Below, in pieces: positions 1-7,003 of a stretch of 16,930 nucleotides of DNA. Source of the DNA: an uncultured Oscillospiraceae bacterium (GTDB lineage Bacteria > Bacillota > Clostridia > Oscillospirales > Acutalibacteraceae); contig USIA01000027.1 of assembly GCA_900554535.1 (NCBI GenBank), positions 1 to 16,930 on the forward strand, in the 5' to 3' direction. Position 1 is the stretch's first letter. Each line of letters opens with the position of its first letter. The translations under genes and the position numbers were made by a program. The notes under the pieces were generated by a model. That model did no database searches. It worked only from the letters and a program-made list of their open reading frames with translations, and was not told the DNA's origin.

Positions 1-540
1 GCCCGTATAAAGGCAGTAGGACACGCCCGCCATGACGGGCAGAGAGGCATCCCATCCCGGCGCAGCGAAGGACAAGGCCAGCGCCGCCAAAAACCCCGGC
101 ACGCCGAGCCCCAGCATGCGCAAAAGCAGGATCTCCCGCAGCGAAAACCGGCACGCCGCTTCCAATTCCGCCATGCCGGAAAAGAGACTTTTCTGCAGCG
201 CCGGCGCAAGGACAAGCGCCAAAAATGGCGGCAGGGACAGCAACAAAACATAGGCGAGCGCCTGTGTGGAAATGGGGATCGACCCCTCTATTTGCGTGAT
301 TCCCCTGCAAATCAGAAAAAGCGCAGCAAAAAGCCCCCCCAATAGGAAAAACGATCCGCGTGAAAGGTAGCCTAACTGGTAACGGACCTGCAGCCAGAAA
401 TCCACGTGGCGCACACACCCAGCGTCCGGCAGCTTTTGGGAGAGGCGTTGGATGAGCCGTTCTTCCGCCCCGGGCCGGACAGCCGGCCCCGGGTCCGCGC
501 GCAAAAGCCGCTTTATCTGTCTTGCGGTGACTTTTTTCAA
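1..540 (-). CDS. Membrane protein encoded after the ECF sigma factor (partial, TTG start)
   Basis: This frame is open from a TTG codon at 540-538 to the left edge, 180 codons, with the C-terminus outside the window. The first ~60 residues are hydrophilic and basic (starts MKKVTARQIKRLLR). At least two strongly hydrophobic segments follow: residues ~70-90 (GSFFLLGGLFAALFLI) and ~105-130 (ALAYVLLLSLPPFLALVLAP), with another near 150-165. The TTG overlaps the sigma factor's TGA in the string TTGA, so translation is probably coupled. No ATG lies nearby in this frame. I do not recognise a named family. A membrane protein coupled to an ECF sigma factor is often its anti-sigma factor or a cotranscribed export component, but no zinc-binding anti-sigma motif (HxxxCxxC) is visible, so the role is inference from position. 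Confidence 0.7.
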   Translation of the reverse strand, partial: MKKVTARQIKRLLRADPGPAVRPGAEERLIQRLSQKLPDAGCVRHVDFWLQVRYQLGYLSRGSFFLLGGLFAALFLICRGITQIEGSIPISTQALAYVLLLSLPPFLALVLAPALQKSLFSGMAELEAACRFSLREILLLRMLGLGVPGFLAALALSFAAPGWDASLPVMAGVSYCLYTG

Positions 541-1073
541 GAATATCCCTCCTCCTGCAGGGCTTTCTGCATGCGGCGCAGGCCCTGGCGAATGCGTGAT
601 TTGACGGTCGAGAGATTTGCGCCGGTCAAGCGCGCGATTTCAAGCAGCTTTTTGTTTTCATAGTAGCGCAGCACAATCGCCTCGCGTTGCGAGGGCAGCA
701 GCCGCAGCAGGCGGCGGATGGTTTCGGCGCTTTCCGCACGCTCAATGGAGATGGCGGGGGTTTGCGCGCCGGGAAGTGCGGCGAACGTTTCTTCACCGGG
801 CATGTCCGGCGGCGGGCGGCGGAAAGCGTCGTTGATCAGGTTGCGCGCAATCGTAAACAGATAGCTGCCCAGCTGCTGCTTGCCGCGGTATTCCGGCAGA
901 TTTTCCAAAAGCCGCGCGAACGTCTCCTGGGCGATTTCGGCGCCCAAAGCGTCGTCGAGCAGGCGGCGCGAAGCATAGCGCAAAATGGGTTGGTACCACC
1001 GCTTTATGATGGCCTCCAGCGCTGCCTGATCGCCGCGACGCAGCTGCTTGATTCTGTTGCGGTCGCTGTCCAT
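537..1073 (-). CDS. ECF-type RNA polymerase sigma factor
   Basis: A 178-residue sigma-70 family protein of usual ECF length. Region 2 spans about residues 20-86, with the core-binding/-10 segment around AEIAQETFARLLENL and TIARNLINDAFRR. Region 4 spans about residues 115-172, with the -35 helix-turn-helix LLEIARLTGANLSTVKSRIR. The linker (87-112) is proline-rich. I chose the ATG at 1073 because GAGGGAGGGAG lies just upstream at good spacing and the protein then begins at the family's normal position; upstream ATGs add about 88 residues without sigma similarity. It overlaps the downstream membrane-protein TTG, giving a two-gene unit at least. Which genes it controls is not shown. A possible autoregulated promoter (AACTTTTTT then GCGTTATAC on the minus strand, about 1105-1135) is only suggestive. 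Confidence 0.9.
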   Translation of the reverse strand: MDSDRNRIKQLRRGDQAALEAIIKRWYQPILRYASRRLLDDALGAEIAQETFARLLENLPEYRGKQQLGSYLFTIARNLINDAFRRPPPDMPGEETFAALPGAQTPAISIERAESAETIRRLLRLLPSQREAIVLRYYENKKLLEIARLTGANLSTVKSRIRQGLRRMQKALQEEGYS

Positions 1074-1220
1074 GGCAACGCTCCCTCCCTCGTCAGTTGC
1101 TCCCATATTGTATAACGCTGCGGAGCGAAAAAAGTTTTTCAAATTCCGAAAAAATCGAAAACGGGATGGCCCTGCCGCGCCGGGAACCGGCAAAAAATAA
1201 AGCCAATTAATAAGGCGCAC

Positions 1221-1261
1221 CAAAAAATTGTTCCTGACGGCTGTTTTAGCGGTCAGGAACG
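1221..1261 (-). terminator. Intrinsic terminator after the SDTT pseudogene
   Basis: GTTCCTGAC and GTCAGGAAC form a 9-bp stem (1230-1260) with further GCT/AGC pairing inside. On the minus strand it is followed by AATTTTTT. It lies about 65 nt past the pseudogene's final stop and insulates the sigma operon. Confidence 0.8.
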
Positions 1262-1324
1262 ATTCTTGATGCTTATGAAATGCAGGATGATGACGCGAAT
1301 TCTCGATACAGCCGTACAAGGCCG

Positions 1325-2441
1325 TTAGAAATCCCAAACAGTGCGGAAGTTTCCGATTTTCACTTGCTGTGCGGGCTTTGTAAAATCAAAGTCATTCGCC
1401 GGGTATCCGCTCGGCGCCCTCCAAAGGTATTCGATCCGGAAGTCTTGATAAGCACCGGTCTTGGCATACAGTACATAGCCATCGTCCTGTGAAAACACCT
1501 GGAAGGCCTTGTTTCTTGCAAGGACAGCTACCCGGTTCAGATCAGTGGAGAGGTTTCCTTTGATTTTCAGGTTGCGACCGGTTTGAATAGTAATGAAATC
1601 CGCTGTTTTCGTTCGGTCAACTGTTTGATCGTTCTGGTTTGTTTCGCGCCGGTCGAAGAAAATTTATTTGCCAATTTTTGAGAAGCTTAGCCTATCATAT
1701 GGATCTGTGCCGTTTAACCAGATATTTTCAAATTTTGTTCCAGCTTGCCAAAAGCTTTACTGATAAAATCCGCCAATTGTGGATAACCAACCGTGATGGC
1801 GCAGTGGCGCACGGCTTTCTGGCCGGGCAGCGTGGTGTAAATGCTGGTGGTCTGACCCGGTTGACCGATGGCTTTGACCTGAACGTCATACACATCGTTT
1901 CCATTTTATACAAACTTTTTGGCGCCGTATGTTTGAATGACCGCGCCGTTTCCCGTCACAATGTACGGATTTGTGTGATTGCCCTTTACCTACCGTAAAG
2001 CGGAAGGTGTAAGAATCGTTTTGCAAAACCATAAAGTCAGTGCTTGTATCGCTCTGTACGCTGCCTTTTGCCGGGCCAATTGTGATGGTGCAGTGGCGGA
2101 CCGCCTTTTGGCCGGGCAACGTCGTGTAAATGGAACTGCTCTGGCCGATCTCACCAGTGGCGCGCACTTTTACCAGATAGACATCCTTGCCATTTTCTGT
2201 TTGCTTTTGGCATTAAAGGTCTGTAGGACAGTGCCGTTTCCCGTGCGATGTTCGGGTTGGCATGTGTATCTGAAACGGTAAATTTGAACTGGTAGTCGTT
2301 TCCCTTGCCCAGCGTAAAATTCATTGTTGTGTTGCTTTGGACAGAGGGGTTGTTTGCGGCGGATGCCGGTATGGCTATGCCGCTCGCGGTGACTGCGCAG
2401 GCCAGCAGACTAACCATGAGTTTTTGAATTGTGTGTTTCAT
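1325..2441 (-). pseudogene. Decayed secreted protein with two SDTT domains and a degenerate C-terminal part
   Basis: The ATG at 2441 opens a clear signal peptide (MKHTIQKLMVSLLACAV, then IPASA) followed by a first SDTT domain (SNTTMNFTLGKGNDYQFKF, THANPNIAR). The frame breaks at a G run near 2240-2242, again near 2193-2198, and again near 1983-1988. A TAA at 1906-1908 replaces an expected Glu codon in KKFV-NGNDVYD. Joining the frames restores two complete domains, each ending in IYTTLPGQKAVRHC. A further TAA sits at 1714-1716. A last open frame (about 1663-1325) begins near FFDRRETNQ, includes TADFITIQTGRNLKIKG, and ends IGNFRTVWDF. Comparison with the intact relatives at 4031-4942 and 6056-7003 shows these are lesions rather than separate small genes. 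The terminator after it is intact. Sequencing error could explain one lesion but hardly all. Confidence 0.85.
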
Positions 2442-2652
2442 GTGGATTTGTTTCTTTCCATCAAGGGCTGTACAGAGAAATGGTGTCATGCATCCGCAAT
2501 CACTTCGTTATTTTGAAATGCTCAAATAATTTTTTGTCGAAGTGTTTCCATTTTTCGAAAAAAAGGCTTCTTACTAAATGTACGGTGAAAATCACCGGAC
2601 AAACCTTCCTGTCGACAGGCGAAGAAAAACAAAATGAAGGGATTAATGTATT
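2442..2652. promoter_or_regulatory. Divergent intergenic region with two perfect palindromes
   Basis: This lies between the pseudogene (minus) and the lysin (plus). It holds CGGTGA-AAA-TCACCG at 2583-2597 and the 12-bp palindrome CCTGTCGACAGG at 2608-2619, both just upstream of the lysin ribosome site (GAAGGGA). They look like operator sites. No convincing sigma-A -35/-10 pair was found for either gene. Confidence 0.45.
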
Positions 2653-3606
2653 ATGTCTTATCAATCTGTTATTGACTCATTCAATGTCACTACAAACTCT
2701 AAATATCAGCCAGCTGCTGACGGGACGACCTACTGCAATGTATTTGCACAGGACGTTATGAAGGCGCTCAACACGCCTTTGCCCAGTGACAATTGCCAGA
2801 CTATGTTGAATGCACTGCGTAGCGGTTATTCTAAATGGGAAAAGGTAAGCGCAGTACAAGCGCAGAACAATGCAAATGCCGGCAAAAGTACGGTAGGCAT
2901 TACCTATGATCATATTGTAGTCGTTTATCCGGGCCACACTGCTACCAGCGTAGATGAAGTCTATATGTCCATGGCAGGTTACAAGTGCTTTAATAACACG
3001 CGTATTACATATGCGTGGACGCGTGATCGCTTGTCTGAGGTCGAATTTTATACCTATATGGACACTCCGGTCTATGACTACAACAACTATAATCCGGCGA
3101 TCCGCGCAACCGTCACCATGACCGGACGCACAAGACGAGCAACCAAACTGTACAAAACAGCAACGGGCACAGATTCCTTTAAGAGTCTGAATGCCAACGA
3201 CTGGGTGGATATCATCGGTGAATCTGGGGATCGCTATCAGATGTTTATTCCGGATGGTACGGTCTGTTACGTGGCGAAAGCCGACGTCAGCCCGGACAAC
3301 CCGGACATTTGGTTCTATTCCGATACTACAATGGATATGTCCATCAAAAAGGGAAACACATATCAGATTTTGATTGAATGTGCAACGACCATCACCAATT
3401 TCTATCTTGGAAGCAGCGGCGCTTTTTCGACTTCTATGACGAAGCAGGGCGCACGGCATTGCCTCACGCGATTCGGCGCGAACAAGGCGTATGGCGACAC
3501 CTATTTTTGCCGTTTGACCGCCATCGGCTCTGTCGGGCAGAGCGCTGGCGTCTACGTAAGCTACGCAGGCAAAAACAGAAAGCTGTTTACGGCGACTGTT
3601 TCCTAA
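2653..3606 (+). CDS. Phage-type peptidoglycan hydrolase (endolysin) with SH3-like and SDTT domains
   Basis: A 317-residue protein without a signal peptide. Residues ~20-140 look like a cysteine-type endolysin domain of the NlpC/P60-CHAP kind: a candidate nucleophile C28 in TYCNVFAQDVM, a candidate catalytic His in YDHIVVVYPG (H87), and NNTRITYAWTRDRLSEVEFY closing the fold. Residues ~150-212 resemble a bacterial SH3 wall-binding domain. Residues ~222-317 (FYSDTTMDMSIKKGNTYQ to GVYVSYAGKNRKLFTATV) are the same domain found in the neighbouring secreted proteins. The ATG at 2653 is preceded by GAAGGGA. A holin starts 8 nt after the stop, making a two-gene lysis cassette. The lack of a signal peptide fits holin-dependent export. 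Family assignment is from motif pattern, not a search. It may be a prophage remnant or a co-opted release system. Confidence 0.8.
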   Translation: MSYQSVIDSFNVTTNSKYQPAADGTTYCNVFAQDVMKALNTPLPSDNCQTMLNALRSGYSKWEKVSAVQAQNNANAGKSTVGITYDHIVVVYPGHTATSVDEVYMSMAGYKCFNNTRITYAWTRDRLSEVEFYTYMDTPVYDYNNYNPAIRATVTMTGRTRRATKLYKTATGTDSFKSLNANDWVDIIGESGDRYQMFIPDGTVCYVAKADVSPDNPDIWFYSDTTMDMSIKKGNTYQILIECATTITNFYLGSSGAFSTSMTKQGARHCLTRFGANKAYGDTYFCRLTAIGSVGQSAGVYVSYAGKNRKLFTATVS

Positions 3607-3613
3607 GCAAACG

Positions 3614-3856
3614 ATGAAACCAGGCAGCATTGATTGGAAGGCAAGACTTCACTCGAAACCATTCTGGATTTCTATTAGTTCTACTGTGGTGGCTGTCATT
3701 TTTGATATTCTCAATCTTTGCGGGGTGGTTCCCACAATTACCGAGAACGATGTCCTACATGTCATTACTCTGCTTTTGATGATTCCAACGACAATTGGGA
3801 TTATTGCAGATCCTACGACCGCCGGAATTACGGACCGGTCGCAGCAAAGTAAATAA
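3614..3856 (+). CDS. phiLC3-family phage holin
   Basis: An 80-residue protein with the hallmarks of the phiLC3 holin family (Phage_holin_1): the N-terminal IDWKARLHSKPFWISI, two hydrophobic segments (residues ~17-37 and ~50-66), and the diagnostic IIADPTTAGITDRSQQSK near the C-terminus. Holins of this family form membrane pores that let an endolysin without a signal peptide reach the wall. It lies 7 nt downstream of the lysin stop and is followed by two hairpins, so the two genes form a complete lysis transcription unit. No other phage genes (capsid, portal, integrase) are present. Normal family length is about 75-90 residues, so it appears intact. Confidence 0.9.
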   Translation: MKPGSIDWKARLHSKPFWISISSTVVAVIFDILNLCGVVPTITENDVLHVITLLLMIPTTIGIIADPTTAGITDRSQQSK

Positions 3857-3873
3857 TTGTTCTCCTCCTTCTG

Positions 3874-3917
3874 GAGCTGCCCGCCGCTTGTGCAAACGAG
3901 CGGCGGGCAGCTCTTTC
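3874..3917 (+). terminator. Strong hairpin after the holin
   Basis: A perfect 15-bp stem (3874-3888 with 3899-3913, GAGCTGCCCGCCGCT and its complement) encloses a 10-nt loop. The following T tract is short (CTTTC), so it may terminate weakly or protect the mRNA 3' end. Confidence 0.7.
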
Positions 3918-3930
3918 ATACGCTTGCGCA

Positions 3931-3975
3931 AAAGGAAGGAGGCAACTCTTTTGAAAAAGAGCGCCTCCCTTTTTA
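3931..3975. terminator. Second terminator between converging genes, probably bidirectional
   Basis: GGAGGC (3938-3943) pairs with GCCTCC (3963-3968), with CTCTTTT/AAAAGAG inside, followed on the plus strand by CTTTTT. Read on the minus strand, the stem is followed by TTCCTTTT. It lies between the plus-strand lysis pair and the minus-strand SDTT gene that ends at 4031. Confidence 0.75.
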
Positions 3976-4030
3976 TTACAGATAAATGCTTGTGTATTTG
4001 TGCTTGCTTGTAATCAAAACAATAGCGAAA

Positions 4031-4942
4031 TCAAGAAAGCTGGACGTACGCTCGATTTAAGTCCAGATACTGCCCCGCTTTAAGCGTAATCTGCGTGCTT
4101 CCCGTAAAGGTCAAAGAGGAAACAGGCTTGTCGCTTTGTGAAAAATCGGATGAATCGTAAATGTAAGCCCTTGATTCATTAATAACAGATCCGTCACCAT
4201 AGCGCGTCGAATCGTGGATGACTGTATAGGTGCCGGGCTGCAAATCCAGTCCGCATTTATATTGCAGGTCATAGTCGCTGCTGCCAATGCCGAGCTGGCC
4301 CTTCGCATTGGGAAGTGCGCGGGCAACATTCTGTACTGCAGCCATCGCGGCAGATGTGAGCATCACGGTTTGCCCGTCATGCACAGTCAGATAGCTGCGT
4401 GCATCTTTTCCGTGTGATATTGTACTGGTCACGTAGGAACCATCCGCATTATTTACAGTGCAAACCGAATAATACGTCGGCGCGATCGGGAAAATCACAT
4501 ACTCGCCGGCCGGAATATCTTTGCCGACCTTATAGGTCTTACTGCTTTCGTTGTTGTCCGATGCCAGATACGGAATCACAGCCACAGTGTGCTTGACGGG
4601 CTTCTGACCTGGCAGCGTGGTGTAGACGCCCGTGGCTTCGCCTTCCTTGCCGGTGGCCAGCACCTTGAAGTAGTACACGTCGTTGCCATTTTCGACGACC
4701 TTCTTCACGTCCCGTGTCTGGAAGACAGCGCCATTGCCCATTGCAATGTTGGGGTTTGCGTGCGTGCCATGCACGGTCATTTTGAAGGTGTACGTCTTGC
4801 CTTGCTCAACCATAAAATTCATCGTCGTATCGCTCTCCACGTAGGGCGTGGTCGTACCGGCCGCGGCCGCCGTCAGCGGCATGGAACAGGTCACGACTGC
4901 TGCATGAATTACAGTAGCGAGCAGCACTCTTCTCTTTTTCAT
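4031..4942 (-). CDS. Secreted SDTT-domain protein, copy 1
   Basis: A 303-residue exported protein. Signal peptide: MKKRRVLLATVIHAAVVTC with likely cleavage after PLTAAAA (about residue 28). SDTT domain: residues ~35-125, from VESDTTMNFMVEQGKTY to GVYTTLPGQKPVKH. Two repeats of a beta-rich module follow: YKVGKDIPAGEYVIFP (137-152) with its ARSYLTVHDGQTVMLTS tail, and YKCGLDLQPGTYTVIHD (228-244) with its STQITLKAGQYLDLNRAYVQL tail. The YxVGxDIPAGEY module occurs in many Gram-positive surface proteins and lipoproteins; its function is unclear to me. No LPXTG, lipobox or transmembrane tail is seen. The ribosome site GGAGG is 7 nt before the ATG, with a GGACG/CGTCC hairpin just upstream. The SDTT domain differs by one residue from that of copy 2, whereas the rest diverges. 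The biochemical role is unknown; wall binding is inferred from the shared domain in the lysin. Confidence 0.88.
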   Translation of the reverse strand: MKKRRVLLATVIHAAVVTCSMPLTAAAAGTTTPYVESDTTMNFMVEQGKTYTFKMTVHGTHANPNIAMGNGAVFQTRDVKKVVENGNDVYYFKVLATGKEGEATGVYTTLPGQKPVKHTVAVIPYLASDNNESSKTYKVGKDIPAGEYVIFPIAPTYYSVCTVNNADGSYVTSTISHGKDARSYLTVHDGQTVMLTSAAMAAVQNVARALPNAKGQLGIGSSDYDLQYKCGLDLQPGTYTVIHDSTRYGDGSVINESRAYIYDSSDFSQSDKPVSSLTFTGSTQITLKAGQYLDLNRAYVQLS

Positions 4943-5023
4943 AACAGAACCTCCTTTAGGACGTTTTCCGTCCCTAAAAATATGGTGGAACAGTATTTTG
5001 CCTTGCAGTACGAGAATCTGTAA
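4917..5023 (-). repeat. Leader of SDTT copy 1, duplicated at about 5920-6026
   Basis: The 5' untranslated leader plus first codons of copy 1 recurs ~1 kb to the right, with matching blocks such as TCCCTAAAAATATGGTGGAA and CGAGAATCTGTAAA in the same order and spacing. The most divergent part is the hairpin just upstream of the ribosome site. Confidence 0.8.
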
Positions 5024-5048
5024 ATGCAGGGAACCTCCTTCTACCTTT

Positions 5049-5124
5049 AGTATAGCATATATGAATGGAAAAGCAACTTAAATTTGGATTCAAACACTGC
5101 AAATTTTGATTACAGTTTTGTAAA
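5049..5124 (-). promoter_or_regulatory. Promoter of SDTT copy 1 with distal TTTACA box
   Basis: On the minus strand: -35 TTGCTT (5076-5071), 16-bp spacer, -10 TATACT (5054-5049), followed by AAAGG. Exactly 42 bp upstream of the -35 lies TTTACA (5124-5119), inside the inverted repeat TTACAAAACTGTAA. The same arrangement precedes copy 2. The rest of 5025-5281 is AT-rich intergenic DNA without a gene. Confidence 0.7.
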
Positions 5125-5168
5125 CTAATTCATGCTTTTAGCTAAATCCATTTAAATACTAATATTTT

Positions 5169-5225
5169 AAATAATTTATTACAGCAATTTCAGCAATATG
5201 GAATAATTTAAAATAATTTATTACA
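5169..5225 (+). promoter_or_regulatory. Two 15-bp direct repeats upstream of the sigma gene
   Basis: AAATAATTTATTACA occurs at 5169-5183 and again at 5211-5225, start to start 42 bp (about four helical turns). A TTTACA (5232-5237) follows, resembling the box before the SDTT genes. The arrangement suggests a regulator or sigma binding region for the gene starting at 5282. Confidence 0.5.
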
Positions 5226-5281
5226 TTAGCGTTTACAAATTCAGACTTTTTGACTTCTTTTATAGTAAAGGAGTGAAAAAG

Positions 5282-5830
5282 ATGCAAAGAATCGTTGCAA
5301 AAATGATCCAACAGTCACAAAAAGGCGATGAAGGACAAACAATTTCTTTAATTAACAAATTTAAGCCAATTTTAAAAAAGTATTCTGCTTTGTTGCATAC
5401 TGAAGATGCTTTTGAAAATTTACAACTGCAATTCTTAATATTATTACATAATATCGATTTACATAAATTCGAAGGGAAAAGTGACGGGGCAATAGTATCC
5501 TATATAAACCGTTCGATTCATCATATTTACATAAAATTGAGTCAGGCACAGCAGAAACACGCCAAAAACATATCGATTAATGATCTTCTGGAAGCCGATA
5601 TTCGGAAATTGGACCGTACATTATCTGCATGGGACGATACCAGTAGCATAATGTTCAAAGATATGCGATCTCTTCTTTCATCAAAAGAATATAATATTCT
5701 TTATAAATATTTCTTTCTCGATTGCTCTATCGCGTCTATCGCCAAAGATTATGATACAAGTAGGCAAAATATCAATCGTATCAAAGAACGCAGCATAAAA
5801 AAACTCCGAGAGCATGGTTGGGACCAATAG
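5282..5830 (+). CDS. Small alternative sigma factor resembling the TcdR/BotR/UviA group
   Basis: A 182-residue, AT-rich, lysine/isoleucine-rich protein. The N-terminal half (residues ~14-88: INKFKPILKKYSALLHTEDA, LLHNIDLHKF, SYINRSIHHIYIKLS) has the layout of sigma region 2 in the group V toxin/bacteriocin sigma factors. Residues ~127-176 form region 4, ending in a helix-turn-helix (SIASIAKDYDTSRQNINRIK, then ERSIKKLRE), very like the SRQAVN-type helix of TcdR. In that group the sigma factor sits beside the toxin or bacteriocin genes it transcribes and often near a holin (TcdE, UviB). I chose ATG 5282, 8 nt after AAAGGAG; GTG 5273 overlaps that ribosome site. The gene is convergent with SDTT copy 2 and divergent from copy 1. 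Its GC is far below its neighbours', suggesting transfer. A phage late-gene regulator or other small sigma-70-like protein remains possible. Confidence 0.75.
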   Translation: MQRIVAKMIQQSQKGDEGQTISLINKFKPILKKYSALLHTEDAFENLQLQFLILLHNIDLHKFEGKSDGAIVSYINRSIHHIYIKLSQAQQKHAKNISINDLLEADIRKLDRTLSAWDDTSSIMFKDMRSLLSSKEYNILYKYFFLDCSIASIAKDYDTSRQNINRIKERSIKKLREHGWDQ

Positions 5831-5904
5831 TTGGAGGTACAATGATGTGCGGCAAGAAGGAAAAAGATTGAATATTCCAGCAAGCACGGCATTACACCAG
5901 CAGC

Positions 5905-6027
5905 CATTCGATAGCGGTGGCGAGCAGTACTCTTCTCTTTTTCATAACAGAACCCTCTTTGAGAGGTTTTTGTCCCTAAAAATATGGTGGAACAGCTTTT
6001 TGGCTTGCGATACGAGAATCTGTAAAA
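5905..6027 (-). pseudogene. 5' stub of a third SDTT gene
   Basis: The minus strand from 6027 repeats the leader of SDTT copy 1, then gives an ATG at 5945 followed by MKKRRVLLATAI, the same opening signal-peptide residues. Similarity then stops and a TAA follows after 17 codons. No promoter remains upstream, because SDTT copy 2 ends at 6056. It is a truncated duplicate, evidence that the gene family was once more numerous here. Confidence 0.75.
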
Positions 6028-6055
6028 TTAGAAGCTATTATAGCAAGGGGAAAAA

Positions 6056-7003
6056 TCAGGAAAGCTGAATGTAAGCTCGGTCAAGACTCAGATACTGCCC
6101 AGCTTTGAGCGTAATCTGCGTGCTTCCCGTGAAGGTCACAGACGGCACGGCGTCGTAGTCGAAATCAGCCGGGAAATACGACGAATCATAAATGCGAACT
6201 TTGGACTCATTGATAACAGACCCGTCGCCGTAACGCGTCGGATCGTGGACGACCGTATAGGTGCCGGGCTGCAAATCCAGCCCGCACTTGTAGTCGAGGT
6301 CATAATCGCTGCTGCCAATGCCGAGCTGTCCCTTCGCATTGGGAAGTGCGCGGGCAACATTCTGTACCGCAACCATCGCGGCAGATGTGAGCTGCACATA
6401 CTGCCCGTCATGAAATGTCAGATAGCTGCGTGCATTCTTTCCGTGTACGATTTTATGTGTCACTTCGGTACCCGACGTGTCAGCTGTAGGATAGATCATA
6501 CAGTATGCAATATACGTCGGCGCGATCGGGAAAATCGCGTATTCGCCGGCCGGAATGTCCTTGCCGACTTGATAGGTTTTGGCGTGCGCAATGTTTAAGC
6601 TTCCATCTGTGCCCATATCCGGAGCAAGATACGGAATCACAGCCACGGTGTGCTTGACGGGTTGCTGTCCAGGCAGCGTGGTGTAGACACCCGTGGCTTC
6701 GCCTTCCTTGCCGGTGGCCAGCACCTTGAAGTAGTACACGTCGTTGCCATTTTCGACGACCTTCTTCACGTCACGTGTCTGGAAGACGGCGCCATTGCCC
6801 ATTGCAATGTTGGGGTTTGCGTGCGTGCCATGCACGGTCATCTTGAAGGTGTACGTCTTGCCCTGCTCAACCATAAAATTCATCGTCGTGTCGCTCTCCA
6901 CGTAAGGCGCGGTCGTATCGACCGCAGCCGCTGTCAGCGGCATGGAACAGGTCACGACTGCTGCTGCCAGTACGGTAGCGAGCAAAGCGTTTCTCTTTTT
7001 CAT
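6056..7003 (-). CDS. Secreted SDTT-domain protein, copy 2
   Basis: A 315-residue paralogue of the 4031-4942 protein with the same plan: signal peptide (MKKRNALLATVLAAAVVTC, cleavage near PLTAAA), SDTT domain (VESDTTMNFMVEQGKTY to PGQQPVKHTV), then two YxVGxDIPAGEY-type modules (YQVGKDIPAGEYAIFP; YKCGLDLQPGTYTVVHD) ending AGQYLSLDRAYIQLS. Over about 94 residues from PYVESDTT to PYLA the two copies differ at one position (K to Q in PGQKPVK), and the DNA is nearly as similar. The following segment, before the HGKDARSYLT/HGKNARSYLT match, differs in length and sequence. AGAGGAGGG precedes two adjacent ATGs (7006, 7003); 7003 matches the paralogue. The frame stays open upstream, but no supported start lies there. 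No terminator is evident before the convergent sigma gene. Function unknown; secreted, possibly wall-associated. Confidence 0.88.
   Translation of the reverse strand: MKKRNALLATVLAAAVVTCSMPLTAAAVDTTAPYVESDTTMNFMVEQGKTYTFKMTVHGTHANPNIAMGNGAVFQTRDVKKVVENGNDVYYFKVLATGKEGEATGVYTTLPGQQPVKHTVAVIPYLAPDMGTDGSLNIAHAKTYQVGKDIPAGEYAIFPIAPTYIAYCMIYPTADTSGTEVTHKIVHGKNARSYLTFHDGQYVQLTSAAMVAVQNVARALPNAKGQLGIGSSDYDLDYKCGLDLQPGTYTVVHDPTRYGDGSVINESKVRIYDSSYFPADFDYDAVPSVTFTGSTQITLKAGQYLSLDRAYIQLS

Noticed and set aside
2677..3630. A 317-codon open frame antisense to the lysin, the same length as the lysin.
   Set aside because: It has no supported ribosome site, no recognisable domain and Cys/Arg-rich composition typical of a mirror frame; the plus-strand lysin has clear family motifs.
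2653..3856. A whole prophage.
   Set aside because: Only the lysin and holin are phage-like; no integrase, capsid, portal, terminase or tail genes appear on either side.
4943..5040. In-frame open extension upstream of SDTT copy 1, with a second AGAAGGAGG ribosome-like site, suggesting a longer protein.
   Set aside because: No ATG, GTG or TTG at useful spacing (only CTG), and the duplicated leader at 5920-6026 has a length change that breaks the frame, so the leader is not coding.
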